Source: Bradyrhizobium sp. Ec3.3 (GTDB lineage: Bacteria; Pseudomonadota; Alphaproteobacteria; Rhizobiales; Xanthobacteraceae). Taken from it: a stretch of 64,000 nucleotides of DNA. Both the position numbers and the translations under genes were made by a program. Below the pieces are notes generated by a model, which was not told the DNA's origin, made no database searches, and worked only from the letters and a program-made list of their open reading frames with translations. The stretch covers positions 1-64,000 of the forward strand of contig NZ_AXAS01000033.1 of NCBI RefSeq assembly GCF_000472925.1. Direction: 5' to 3'. Shown here piece by piece: positions 7,405-14,867 of this stretch; position 1 is the first letter of the stretch, and each line of letters opens with the position of its first letter.

Positions 7405-7944
7405 ATGAGAAGGGTCGCACACGCCGGATTTTGGTCTCTGGCGTCGTCGTTCTTGTTGATCGGACAGGCTGTCGCGCAGCCTGCCGGCGCGGGTTGCACG
7501 TCATCGCCGTCGGCCGCGGGAACGCAGACCGCTCATACGCAGACTTGGCGCTGCGACAACGGCATCACGATCGTTGCGGAAAATGGCGCCAGATTTGAAC
7601 TTAAGGACGCCAACCGCGACGGACATATCGACTCGGTCGAGTTGAGCAGCAAGGCACTGCTGGTCGAAGTTCCCAAGAAGCCCCGCGGCAATCCCTTCAA
7701 GGTGCTGACGCCGCAGGCGATCGCCGCGGTGCGCGGCACGAGATGGGCCGTCGATGCCGCCGACGGCAGCAAGACGTCCGTATTCGTCGCCGACGGACGT
7801 GTCGGCGTCAGCCGCAGGGCTCGCGGACGGGCCGTCGTGCTCGGACCGGGCGAAGGCGTCGACGTCGAGGCGACCAGCATGGCGGAGGTCAAGCGCTGGG
7901 GCCAGCCACGCATCGACGCCTTGATGGCAAGACTCGGACAATAA
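7405..7944 (+). CDS. Exported FecR-domain protein
   Basis: 179 aa. The N-terminus MRRVAHAGFWSLASSFLLIGQAVAQ is a Sec signal peptide with cleavage expected after AVAQ. The mature part has WRCDNGITIVAENGARFELKD and a FecR core, FKVLTPQAIAAVRGTRWAVD followed by TSVFVADGRVGVSRR and VVLGPGEGVDV. FecR domains occur as periplasmic sensor or scaffold modules. I chose ATG 7405, which has GGAGG five bases upstream; GTG 7378 and ATG 7393 are upstream options. The next gene, a CHASE2 cyclase, starts 49 bases later. FecR plus CHASE2-cyclase pairs recur in rhizobia, and a role in periplasmic sensing for cAMP signalling is a reasonable inference. Confidence 0.85.
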   Translation: MRRVAHAGFWSLASSFLLIGQAVAQPAGAGCTSSPSAAGTQTAHTQTWRCDNGITIVAENGARFELKDANRDGHIDSVELSSKALLVEVPKKPRGNPFKVLTPQAIAAVRGTRWAVDAADGSKTSVFVADGRVGVSRRARGRAVVLGPGEGVDVEATSMAEVKRWGQPRIDALMARLGQ

Positions 7945-7972
7945 GACTCGGACAATAGAGGTTCGGACAATA
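7930..7972 (+). repeat. Three tandem 14-15-bp repeats across the FecR stop codon
   Basis: AGACTCGGACAATA occurs twice in direct contact (7930-7943, 7944-7957), then GAGGTTCGGACAATA (7958-7972). The first copy contains the TAA stop of the FecR gene. Probably slippage-prone. Confidence 0.9.
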
Positions 7973-7993
7973 GGTGACGGCAGAACGAAGGGT

Positions 7994-9970
7994 ATGAGTA
8001 GCCGACGTGTTCAGATCCTGGTTGCGCTCGTCCTCACTGCGCTGTGGGGCGCCGCCATTTACGTCGCTCACGCGAACGGCCATCTGCGGTTTCTCGATCG
8101 TCTCGAGGCGACGCTGACGGACTTGCGAACCTTGGCGCGCGGCGCGCAGCCTCCGCCCGATCTCGTCACCATCGTTGCGATCGACGACACCGTCGTGAAG
8201 CGCGGCGGCCGTTATCCGCTTCCCCGCGCCGACCTCGCGCGCGTCGTCGATGCCGTCGCGCAGTTCAAGCCGAAGGTGATTGCCGTCGACCTCCTGCTGG
8301 TCGATCCAGGCGCCAGACTCGGCGATGCCATGCTGGCGCGTTCGCTCGCTGCCGGCCCAACGGTGCTTGCCGCCGCGGCGATCTTTCCAACCACCAGCGA
8401 TACCGTGGCAAGGAGCAGCGAAGGGCCGCTCGCCGCCCTGCCCCAGGCCGAGCGTTTCCTGCTGCCGCTGCCGGCCTTCGCCGATCACGCCGAGGTCGGC
8501 ATCGTCAATGTTGCGACGGGGCAGTCCGGCTCCCCGCTCTCGGTCCCGATGCTGTTCCGGACCGGCGACAAGGTTGAGCTGTCGTTTCCGCTGCGTGTTG
8601 CGAGCCGCGCGCTCGGCCAGCCGCTGACGATTGCGCCCGATCACCTGATGCTCGGCGATCGCACGGTTTCGACCGACACCGACTTTTCGCTACCGATTAC
8701 ATATTACGGCCCGCGCCGCACGATCCGCACGTTGAGCGCGCAGAACGTGTTCGACGGCACGCTCGATCGCGGGACAATCGAGAACCGGATCGTCGTGATC
8801 GGCGCATCGGTGTCCGGCGGCGGCGATTTCTTCCCGACGCCGTTCGACGCCCTGATGCCCGGCGTCGAGGTCGTCTCGACCGCGATCACGCACCTCGTCG
8901 CCGGCGACGGCATCGTGCGCGACCGCAAGGTTCATGTCGCGGACGCATTCGCCGCGATCCTGCTGCCAATGGTCCTGGTGGGTCTGCTTGCCTGGCGGCG
9001 CAGCGCGATCGGCCTCATTGCTGCCGTGGTGGTGGTGATGGCGTGGGCCGCTCTCAACCTGTTCGCGTTCACGCACGGTATCTGGCTCAACGCCGCAACC
9101 ACGCTCGCGGCCGCGGTGCCGCCGGTTGCGATCTTTACCGGCGTGCAATTGTGGGCGGGCAGCCGCAGGACGCAGTACCTGACAGCAAAGAGCAGATCGT
9201 TGGCGCAATTCCAGGCACTCGCCGTACAGGAGTGGCTGGCGCGCGATCCCGATTTCCTCAGCGAGCCGGTTCGCCAGAATGCCGCCATCGTCTTCATCGA
9301 CCTCTCCGGCTTCACTGCGCTCAGCGAACGGCTTGATCCGGACACGCTTCGCGAGCTGCTCAAGGCGTTTCATGCGCTGGTCGACAAGACGGCGGTCTCG
9401 TCCGGTGGAATGATCACCGGCTTCCTCGGCGACGGCGCCATGATCCTGTTCGGCCTGCCGCGCCCAACGCCTGACGACGCTGCGCGTGCCGTCAAATGCT
9501 CGCTCGAGCTGCACCGCGTTGTGAAAGACTGGATGGCATCGCTGCCAGCACCATACAGGGATCAGCTCGGCTTCAAGATCGGCGCGCATTTTGGTCCGAT
9601 CGTCGCCTCGCGCCTCGGCGGAAGCCACCAGCACATCACCGCGACAGGCGACAACGTCAACGTGGCGAACCGGTTGATGGAGGTCGCCGCCCAGCACGAT
9701 GCGCGGCTCGCGTTCAGCGATACCCTGCTGGACGCGGCCGACTTCCACGGTGATCCCCACGGCATTCTGACGGGACCGTTGCAGACGAAGGTTCGTGGCC
9801 GCGCCAGTGCGGTCACCGTCTGGTTCTGGCACGAAGAGCAGCAGCCGGGACAGACCGCGACTGAGGCCGACGCTGCGGGCTGCGAGCTCGAAACCCGTTA
9901 CCGGGCTTCCGGCGGCGGCGAACGGTCGAGAACATCGCCTCTGGCGCCCTCCAGCAAATCGATCCCGTAG
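7994..9970 (+). CDS. CHASE2-domain class III adenylate/guanylate cyclase
   Basis: 658-aa membrane signalling enzyme. A first membrane helix (about 6-26) precedes an extracytoplasmic CHASE2 sensor (about 40-300: VTIVAIDDTVVKRGGRYPLPR, then KVIAVDLLL). Further helices occupy about 315-395. The cyclase catalytic domain (about 430-600) has both metal-binding aspartates, in AIVFIDLSGFT and FLGDGAMILFG, and TGDNVNVANRLMEVA near the transition-state residues. It should make cyclic nucleotide in response to a periplasmic signal, perhaps sensed with the FecR protein encoded just before. Its last 73 bases overlap the 3' end of the convergent glycosyltransferase gene; the final residues (ERSRTSPLAPSS) look like a run-on tail. 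Confidence 0.92.
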   Translation: MSSRRVQILVALVLTALWGAAIYVAHANGHLRFLDRLEATLTDLRTLARGAQPPPDLVTIVAIDDTVVKRGGRYPLPRADLARVVDAVAQFKPKVIAVDLLLVDPGARLGDAMLARSLAAGPTVLAAAAIFPTTSDTVARSSEGPLAALPQAERFLLPLPAFADHAEVGIVNVATGQSGSPLSVPMLFRTGDKVELSFPLRVASRALGQPLTIAPDHLMLGDRTVSTDTDFSLPITYYGPRRTIRTLSAQNVFDGTLDRGTIENRIVVIGASVSGGGDFFPTPFDALMPGVEVVSTAITHLVAGDGIVRDRKVHVADAFAAILLPMVLVGLLAWRRSAIGLIAAVVVVMAWAALNLFAFTHGIWLNAATTLAAAVPPVAIFTGVQLWAGSRRTQYLTAKSRSLAQFQALAVQEWLARDPDFLSEPVRQNAAIVFIDLSGFTALSERLDPDTLRELLKAFHALVDKTAVSSGGMITGFLGDGAMILFGLPRPTPDDAARAVKCSLELHRVVKDWMASLPAPYRDQLGFKIGAHFGPIVASRLGGSHQHITATGDNVNVANRLMEVAAQHDARLAFSDTLLDAADFHGDPHGILTGPLQTKVRGRASAVTVWFWHEEQQPGQTATEADAAGCELETRYRASGGGERSRTSPLAPSSKSIP

Positions 9971-11400
9971 GTCTCGACGACAAACGGCCCCCGCTTGCGC
10001 TGCAATTCCGCAACGCGCGTCACCTGCGCGAAGATCTCGTTGAAGAAGGGGTGACCGCCGGCGCGGAGTTCGTCGACATAGAGCAGCTTGCCGGCCAAGA
10101 GTTTCGGATCGGGCTCGCCCATGTTGACCCAGCGGATACGCTGGTCCCGCTGGACCACGCAGGTGCCGGGCGGCAGATAGAAGGCGAGCCAGGCGGTGGT
10201 GCCGTAGTCCGGCGCCAGGATGCAGGTCGCGTCGGTCTTCGCGCGGACCGCCTCGATCTCGGATGCGAGCGCGCGCCAGCCGACGCCGACGCTGCGCACG
10301 GTGGCGTCGCGGCGATAGCCGGACAGCCAGCCGGTATTGGCCTGCACGATGAGGGCCGCAAACATCGCGATGCCGGCGGGGGCCGCCCATTTCAGACAGA
10401 ATGCGACAAGGTCCTGCTGTCGCGGCTTCCATCGCGCGATGTGGGCGGCGACCGCGGCCGCGACCGCGAAGGCAGGGTAGACCGGCGCGAACCAGTTCGC
10501 CTCGACGCGGGCATGCAGCGAATGCCAGACGAAATAGGCGACGATGGTCCAGAACATCGCCTCGATCAGCACGCGCGAGGCCAGCGCGCCGGCCCGTCGC
10601 CAGGTCAGCGCGTGCAGGCCCATCGCACCGAGGATGAAGACCAGGGGTGTTGCGAACGCGATCTGAGTCGGGATCAGCTCGGCGATGAAGACCGGACGGA
10701 AGTCCTCGATCCTCGCGCGCCCGAGCTGCTTTGCGAACGAGACCCAGTGATGATCCGCATTCCAGAGGATCACCGGCGAGAACAGCGCGAGCGCAACGAG
10801 GCCGCCGAGATAGGGCCAGGGCGACAGGAACCAGCGCCGCAGCTTCGGCACCGCCGCGAGCCAGATCAGGATCGCGGCGCCAAAGAACATCGCGGTGTAC
10901 TTTGACAGCAGCGCCGCACCGACGGCCGCTCCGACCGCAAGCCACCATGCGCCGCGGCCGGTCTCCAGAACCTTGGCCAGGAAGAACAGCACGAAGCTGG
11001 AAGCAACCAGCAGCGGCGCATCCGGTGTCACGATCAGCGTACCGATGGAAGCCATCATGGTCACGTTGAGCAGAATGGCGCTGGTTGCGGCCACGCGCGC
11101 GCCGCCGAACAGGATCGCGGCGGCGCGGTAGACCGCATAGCTCATCGGCAGCGCGAGCAGGACCGAGACCAGCCGCACGCCGAGCTCGGTGTCCCCCGCG
11201 ATCATGGTGCCGGCGCGGATGACATAGGCGACCATCGGCGGGTGGTCGTAGTAGCCGCCCGCCAGGCTATTCGACCACATCCAGTAATAGGCTTCGTCGA
11301 AGGTGATCGGCGTTAAGGCGGCAGCGACCAGCCGCAGCACGACGAGCGCGATGATCATCAGCGCGGTGTTACGGACGATCCGCGCGTCGGCCCCGCCCAT
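9898..11400 (-). CDS. Glycosyltransferase family 39 membrane protein
   Basis: 500-aa polytopic protein with about ten hydrophobic helices over residues 10-370 and a C-terminal extramembrane domain. The first loop has ITFDEAYYWMWS, the acidic motif of GT39/ArnT-like enzymes, and YYDHPPMVAYVIR follows. These enzymes move a sugar from a polyprenyl-phosphate donor to an acceptor on the outer face of the inner membrane. It starts six bases after the stop of the polyprenyl-phosphate glycosyltransferase gene (11407-12552). The pair makes sense: the first loads a sugar on the lipid carrier, the second transfers it. The acceptor (lipid A, glycan or hopanoid) is not evident. Its 3' end overlaps the convergent cyclase gene. 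Confidence 0.9.
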   Translation of the reverse strand: MGGADARIVRNTALMIIALVVLRLVAAALTPITFDEAYYWMWSNSLAGGYYDHPPMVAYVIRAGTMIAGDTELGVRLVSVLLALPMSYAVYRAAAILFGGARVAATSAILLNVTMMASIGTLIVTPDAPLLVASSFVLFFLAKVLETGRGAWWLAVGAAVGAALLSKYTAMFFGAAILIWLAAVPKLRRWFLSPWPYLGGLVALALFSPVILWNADHHWVSFAKQLGRARIEDFRPVFIAELIPTQIAFATPLVFILGAMGLHALTWRRAGALASRVLIEAMFWTIVAYFVWHSLHARVEANWFAPVYPAFAVAAAVAAHIARWKPRQQDLVAFCLKWAAPAGIAMFAALIVQANTGWLSGYRRDATVRSVGVGWRALASEIEAVRAKTDATCILAPDYGTTAWLAFYLPPGTCVVQRDQRIRWVNMGEPDPKLLAGKLLYVDELRAGGHPFFNEIFAQVTRVAELQRKRGPFVVETYGIDLLEGARGDVLDRSPPPEAR

Positions 11401-11406
11401 GATGCG

Positions 11407-12552
11407 CTATTTCTTGCGCCAGACGAACAGTCCGGACATCGCGTAGTTCCACACCACGCCCATCAGCGCGCCGGCCATGCCGGCAAGCCACCAGATCGGC
11501 TCCTGGTCGTAGACCGAAAAGGCGACGCCGACATTGGCGAACAGGCCGACGCTACAGACGATGTAGAAGGCGATCAGGCCGCGCACGATCGCAAAGCCTT
11601 TCAGCCGCTGGTCGCGATAGGTGAGGAAGTTGTTGAGGATGAAGTTGCTGGTCATGGCGACGAGCGCGCCGGAGGCCTGCGCCTCCGCGAACGGCGCCTT
11701 GAAGATCTCGAGGGCGATGAAAAGCGTCGTGAGATGCACGACGAGGCCGATGCCGCCGACCATCGCGAACAGAAGGAAGCGCAGCGACACCGCGTCGTTG
11801 GTCAGCTTCGCCAGCACGAGGCCCAGGAAATCGAGCGCGACCATGGAATCGAGCTTGCTCTCGCCATGCTGGCGCGCGCCGAAGGTGTAGGGAATTTCGA
11901 CGGTGCGCAAGCCGCCGCGCGCGGACGCGACGACATCGAGCAGGATCTTGAAGCCATGCACCGAGAGTTTTGGCGCCAGTTGCTCGAAGCGGTCGGTGCG
12001 GATCATGAAGAAGCCGCTCATGGGGTCGGCGATCTCGACCTGCAGCACCTGCCTGGCGACTTCGGTCGCAAGCGCGCTGGCGCCGGCGCGCTGCTTGTTG
12101 AAGCCTTCGCTCTTGTAGCCCTCGATGTAGCGGCTGCCGACGACGAGTTCGGCCTGCCCGCTCGCGAGCAGCGAGAGCATCTTCGGCAGTTGCGTCTCGT
12201 CATGCTGGAGATCGGCGTCGATCACGGCCGCATAGGGCGCGCTTGAGGCCAGAATGCCTTCGATGCAGGCGCCCGACAGGCCGCGGCGGCCGATGCGGCG
12301 GATGCAGCGCACGCGGCTGTCGCGCCTGGCGAGCGCGCGCACCACGTCCCAGGTTCCGTCGGGCGAATTGTCGTCGACGAACACCACCTCCCAGGCGATG
12401 CCGGCCAGAGTGTCCTCCAGCCGCCGGTACAGGACCGTGACGTTGTCACGCTCGTTGAAGGTGGGGACGACGACGGACAGCTCTGGCGACCGCGGACCCG
12501 ATTGCGGGGCCTGGGGCAGGGTCTCGGGGGCTGGTCTGATCGCTTCGTTCAT
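11407..12552 (-). CDS. Polyprenyl-phosphate glycosyltransferase (GT2) fused to GtrA membrane domain
   Basis: 381 aa. The GT-A domain (about 25-245) contains LSVVVPTFNERDNV, VVFVDDNSPDGTWDVV and AVIDADLQHDETQLPKML, the motif set of dolichyl/undecaprenyl-phosphate mannose or glucose synthases. The C-terminal part (about 255-380) has four membrane helices (LRFLLFAMVGGIGLVVHL onward, ending NYAMSGLFVWRKK), a GtrA domain. It should attach a hexose from a nucleotide sugar to polyprenyl phosphate, with GtrA helping anchor or flip it. I used ATG 12552; the frame runs on to 12726, but those 58 residues are not family-like. First gene of a two-gene operon with the GT39 protein. Confidence 0.92.
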   Translation of the reverse strand: MNEAIRPAPETLPQAPQSGPRSPELSVVVPTFNERDNVTVLYRRLEDTLAGIAWEVVFVDDNSPDGTWDVVRALARRDSRVRCIRRIGRRGLSGACIEGILASSAPYAAVIDADLQHDETQLPKMLSLLASGQAELVVGSRYIEGYKSEGFNKQRAGASALATEVARQVLQVEIADPMSGFFMIRTDRFEQLAPKLSVHGFKILLDVVASARGGLRTVEIPYTFGARQHGESKLDSMVALDFLGLVLAKLTNDAVSLRFLLFAMVGGIGLVVHLTTLFIALEIFKAPFAEAQASGALVAMTSNFILNNFLTYRDQRLKGFAIVRGLIAFYIVCSVGLFANVGVAFSVYDQEPIWWLAGMAGALMGVVWNYAMSGLFVWRKK

Positions 12553-12759
12553 GACGGTGAGCGTATATCCGCCGCGTCCTGCGATGCCAAGCCGGGGTTT
12601 TGAGGGGAGCGCACCCAAAAAAGGGGTACAAAAATGCCAACGACCCCAGAATAACGAGCCGCGCGTACATCCGGCGCAGCCCAAGCTATTCCAAGGTCGT
12701 CCCGGCGCCGGAGCGGTGAGCTGCAACGTCGCCGTTATCAGCTAGATAGGAACGTCACT

Positions 12760-12778
12760 GGCCCTCCGCAAGAGGGCC
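12760..12778 (-). terminator. Possible terminator hairpin
   Basis: GGCCCTC-CGCAA-GAGGGCC, a perfect 7-bp stem just after the stop of the small membrane protein. It lacks a T-run, so termination is uncertain. Confidence 0.35.
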
Positions 12779-12781
12779 GGC

Positions 12782-12985
12782 TTATTGGTTTGGCACTTCG
12801 CGGATGACCGGTCCGCGCGGAGCAGGCGCGGCCGGAGCCGCGGGTGCCGCGGCCGCAGGCTGGGCCGCCGCCTTCGGCTTCGGCGGCTTGCCGTATTGGC
12901 CGATGGGCCCGAACACGACGGCAACCGCCAGCACGATAGCTGCGACGATCGCGCCAAAAATGCCTCCGACCGACTCAGACGTCAT
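12782..12985 (-). CDS. Small single-pass membrane protein with Ala/Pro-rich tail
   Basis: 67 aa, beginning MTSESVGGIFGA. One strong membrane helix (GAIVAAIVLAVAVVFGPIG, about 9-27) is followed by KPPKPKAAAQ and an Ala/Pro repeat, then RGPVIREVPNQ. No family recognised. ATG 12985 was preferred to GTG 13024 because purine-rich GGGCAGG lies just upstream, and the longer start has no such signal. A hairpin follows the stop. The function is unknown. Confidence 0.65.
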   Translation of the reverse strand: MTSESVGGIFGAIVAAIVLAVAVVFGPIGQYGKPPKPKAAAQPAAAAPAAPAAPAPRGPVIREVPNQ

Positions 12986-13078
12986 CCTGCCCGTTCCCGC
13001 TCCGGTGAGCCCTTCTGATATCACGGAAGCGCAGCCAGCCGGAAGGGCCGCAGGTTCCGACGGTTAATTCGCAGCCAG

Positions 13079-13441
13079 CTAGCGCTGAGGTGTCCTGTGC
13101 TTGGCGAAGGCCGTCACGATGTCCTTCTGCGCCGATTCTACCGCCCTGTTCGCGGTCGCGAGATGAGCGCCAGCATCGATGTTGGGATATTGCATCGTCA
13201 GATAGTCGAGCAACGCCACCCGGTAATACTGCCGCTCTGAGGGACAGGCGCCGGCGACCGAGCGGGAAAAATCCTGTTCCGAGAGGCCCTGATTGCTGTC
13301 GCGTGAATATTCCCGCGCCAGGCAGTGCCAGTAGTCGTCGCGGCCCTGGATCGCCAGCTTGTGCGCCCCTCCAGCATCATCGTCATCGGCAACGGCAGCA
13401 GACGTCATCATGACCAGCGCCAGTGCGATCAGCATCCGCAT
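13079..13441 (-). CDS. Small exported protein of unknown function
   Basis: 120 aa. MRMLIALALVMMTSAAVA is a clear Sec signal peptide. The mature part begins with an acidic DDDDAGG patch and is mostly helical: HKLAIQGRDDYWHCLAREYSRDSN, then ACPSERQYYRVALLDYLTMQYPN. Its two cysteines (in WHCLA and GACPS) could form a disulfide in the periplasm. No family recognised. It stands alone; upstream is a gene-poor stretch with a pseudogene fragment. Confidence 0.7.
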   Translation of the reverse strand: MRMLIALALVMMTSAAVADDDDAGGAHKLAIQGRDDYWHCLAREYSRDSNQGLSEQDFSRSVAGACPSERQYYRVALLDYLTMQYPNIDAGAHLATANRAVESAQKDIVTAFAKHRTPQR

Positions 13442-13729
13442 CTTGTTCTCCTGTTATCGCGGTCGAATTCGATGTCAATCGAAGACCGGTTCGCCCTGAG
13501 TTTTTACTGTCAGCTGGATTGTGCGACCCCTTGCGGCGAAATGTTTTTCCGCAGATGGCGTCATCATTTTGTGGCCAGCACTCCGACGGAATTGCTTCTG
13601 CATTCAGCACTCCCCCGCGCAGGTGCTTTCCCATTGCCCTCCCCTTCGATCCACAGATGCGCGCTCTTCGCAAGGGACTGATCGACGCTGGATTGAGGGT
13701 AAACCAATAAGACGAAGAGCTAGCTTGTC

Positions 13730-13873
13730 ACGAGGTTTACGCGCTATGACGCCGACGACAAGCCGATATTGTCGGCCGATTCCTTCTATGTGATCGTCAA
13801 GAAGGATGGGTGCTGGTGAGCGCTGGTGCGATCAAGCTATGTCGGCATCACCGGCAAGAAGACCGCTTTCTGA
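13730..13873 (+). pseudogene. C-terminal fragment of a SnoaL/NTF2-like protein, with in-frame stop
   Basis: One frame reads TRYDADDKPILSADSFYVIV then KKDGCW, meets TGA at 13817-13819, and continues ALVRSSYVGITGKKTAF to TGA 13871-13873. Both halves look protein-like and in register, as expected of the last strands of a SnoaL/NTF2-fold protein with one nonsense mutation. No matching N-terminal part is visible; 13442-13729 holds no recognisable gene. The family assignment is tentative. Confidence 0.4.
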
Positions 13874-13953
13874 CGAACCCCACTCTCTCAACTGGAACGC
13901 AAGGAGCAGACGTCACATTGTGTGACGTCTTCTCATCGCCGCGGCGCATTTGA

Positions 13954-14466
13954 CTAGACCTGCACCGAGGTCAGTTTCTTCAGGCAGCGTAGCGCAAACG
14001 ACGACCGGCTGTGGCGGATGCCTGGGATGCGATAGAGCTTTTCGCGCAGAAACCGCTCGTAGCCGGCGGTGCTTTCAACGGCGACCTTCACGACGTAATC
14101 GTAATCGCCGGTGGTGAGATAGGCTTCGATCACTTCCGGCAAACTCGTGAGCAGTTGACCGAAACGTTCGAGCGCCTCCTCGTCGTGGCGATCGAGCGTC
14201 ACCTCTATGATGACCGTTTCAGGCAGGCCGAGCTTGTCCTGATTGAGCAGCGCGACGTAGCCATCGATATAGCCCTGCGTCTCGAGGCGCTTCAGTCTAT
14301 TCCAGCATGGTGTGGTGGAGAGGCCAATCCGGTCGGCGAGTTGCGCCGTGGTCAGGCGCGCATCCTGCTGCAAGGCGCGCAGGATCTTGCGATCGATCTC
14401 GTCGAGCCGAAGCGCATCCTTGCGCGGAGCCTTGACTGGCCCTGTGGCATGTCGGACTGGCGCCAT
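13954..14466 (-). CDS. Lrp/AsnC-family regulator, probable bkd operon regulator
   Basis: 170 aa. The N-terminal helix-turn-helix (about 20-75) reads LDEIDRKILRALQQDARLTTAQLADRIGLSTTPCWNRLKRLE. The C-terminal RAM/ACT-type effector domain (about 85-160) contains VIIEVTLDRHDEEALERFGQ and GDYDYVVKVAVES. ATG 14466 has GGAG eight bases upstream. It is transcribed away from the branched-chain oxoacid dehydrogenase operon. In Pseudomonas and other proteobacteria the Lrp-type BkdR activates bkd in response to branched-chain amino acids, so the same role is the natural inference here. The N-terminal extension (MAPVRHATGPVKAPRK) is slightly longer than usual. Confidence 0.92.
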   Translation of the reverse strand: MAPVRHATGPVKAPRKDALRLDEIDRKILRALQQDARLTTAQLADRIGLSTTPCWNRLKRLETQGYIDGYVALLNQDKLGLPETVIIEVTLDRHDEEALERFGQLLTSLPEVIEAYLTTGDYDYVVKVAVESTAGYERFLREKLYRIPGIRHSRSSFALRCLKKLTSVQV

Positions 14467-14600
14467 ACCAAGAACTCCATTCTGAGCCTATGGCCAATGT
14501 GCAGAAAATATATATCACATCTTCGCAGGATACCCAGATCAAAAGAACAACAATCCCGAACTTTGCCAGTACGATATACTAACAAAACGAGACACATGCG
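14467..14600. promoter_or_regulatory. Divergent promoter region between the Lrp gene and the bkd operon
   Basis: 134 bases with an AT-rich centre (GAAAATATATATCACAT, about 14505-14521) unlike the GC-rich surroundings, suited to Lrp wrapping. TATACT at 14575-14580 could be the -10 of the bkd operon; no good -35 is evident, as expected for an activated promoter. Confidence 0.5.
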
Positions 14601-14867
14601 GTGTATTTTCTAGAGCTCCAGACCAGCGATATGCACGCCGCACTCGGCCGCCTGCTCGACCAGACGCGCGTCGCGGGACTTCGGCTCGTTGCCGTCAGCG
14701 CTCGGGCCGAAGCGAACGAATGCCGTATCTCGGCTTCCATAGACATTGATGATCGCGACGTCATCGACCGGCTCGCTCGCCGCGTCGACGCATTGTTCTG
14801 CATCGATGCAATTGAGGTGAGAGGTGAATGCCAATGCCCGAACCCAACCTCATGCGTGACGCCATGA
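14601..14867 (+). CDS. Small ACT-domain-like protein (IlvM/IlvH-like) leading the bkd operon
   Basis: 88 aa from GTG 14601, ending at TGA 14867 and overlapping the start of the E1 alpha gene by 40 bases. YFLELQTSDMHAALGRLL, a loop, VAGLRLVAVSARAEANECRISASIDI, then DVIDRLARRVDALFCIDAIEV gives the beta-alpha-beta-beta-alpha-beta order and spacing of an ACT domain, as in the small regulatory subunits of acetolactate synthase. The tail ECQCPNPTSCVTP is encoded in the overlap and may be meaningless. The start lacks a strong ribosome-binding site, and the ATG at 14631 is an alternative. If real it would bind branched-chain amino acids and tune the downstream complex or the Lrp regulator; that is inference. 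Confidence 0.6.
   Translation: MYFLELQTSDMHAALGRLLDQTRVAGLRLVAVSARAEANECRISASIDIDDRDVIDRLARRVDALFCIDAIEVRGECQCPNPTSCVTP

Noticed and set aside
8690..10948. Long open frame of 752 codons on the minus strand
   Set aside because: Antisense to the CHASE2 cyclase and out of frame with the GT39 gene; composition is Arg/Ala/Gly-rich and no domain is recognisable. A shadow of GC-rich codon use.
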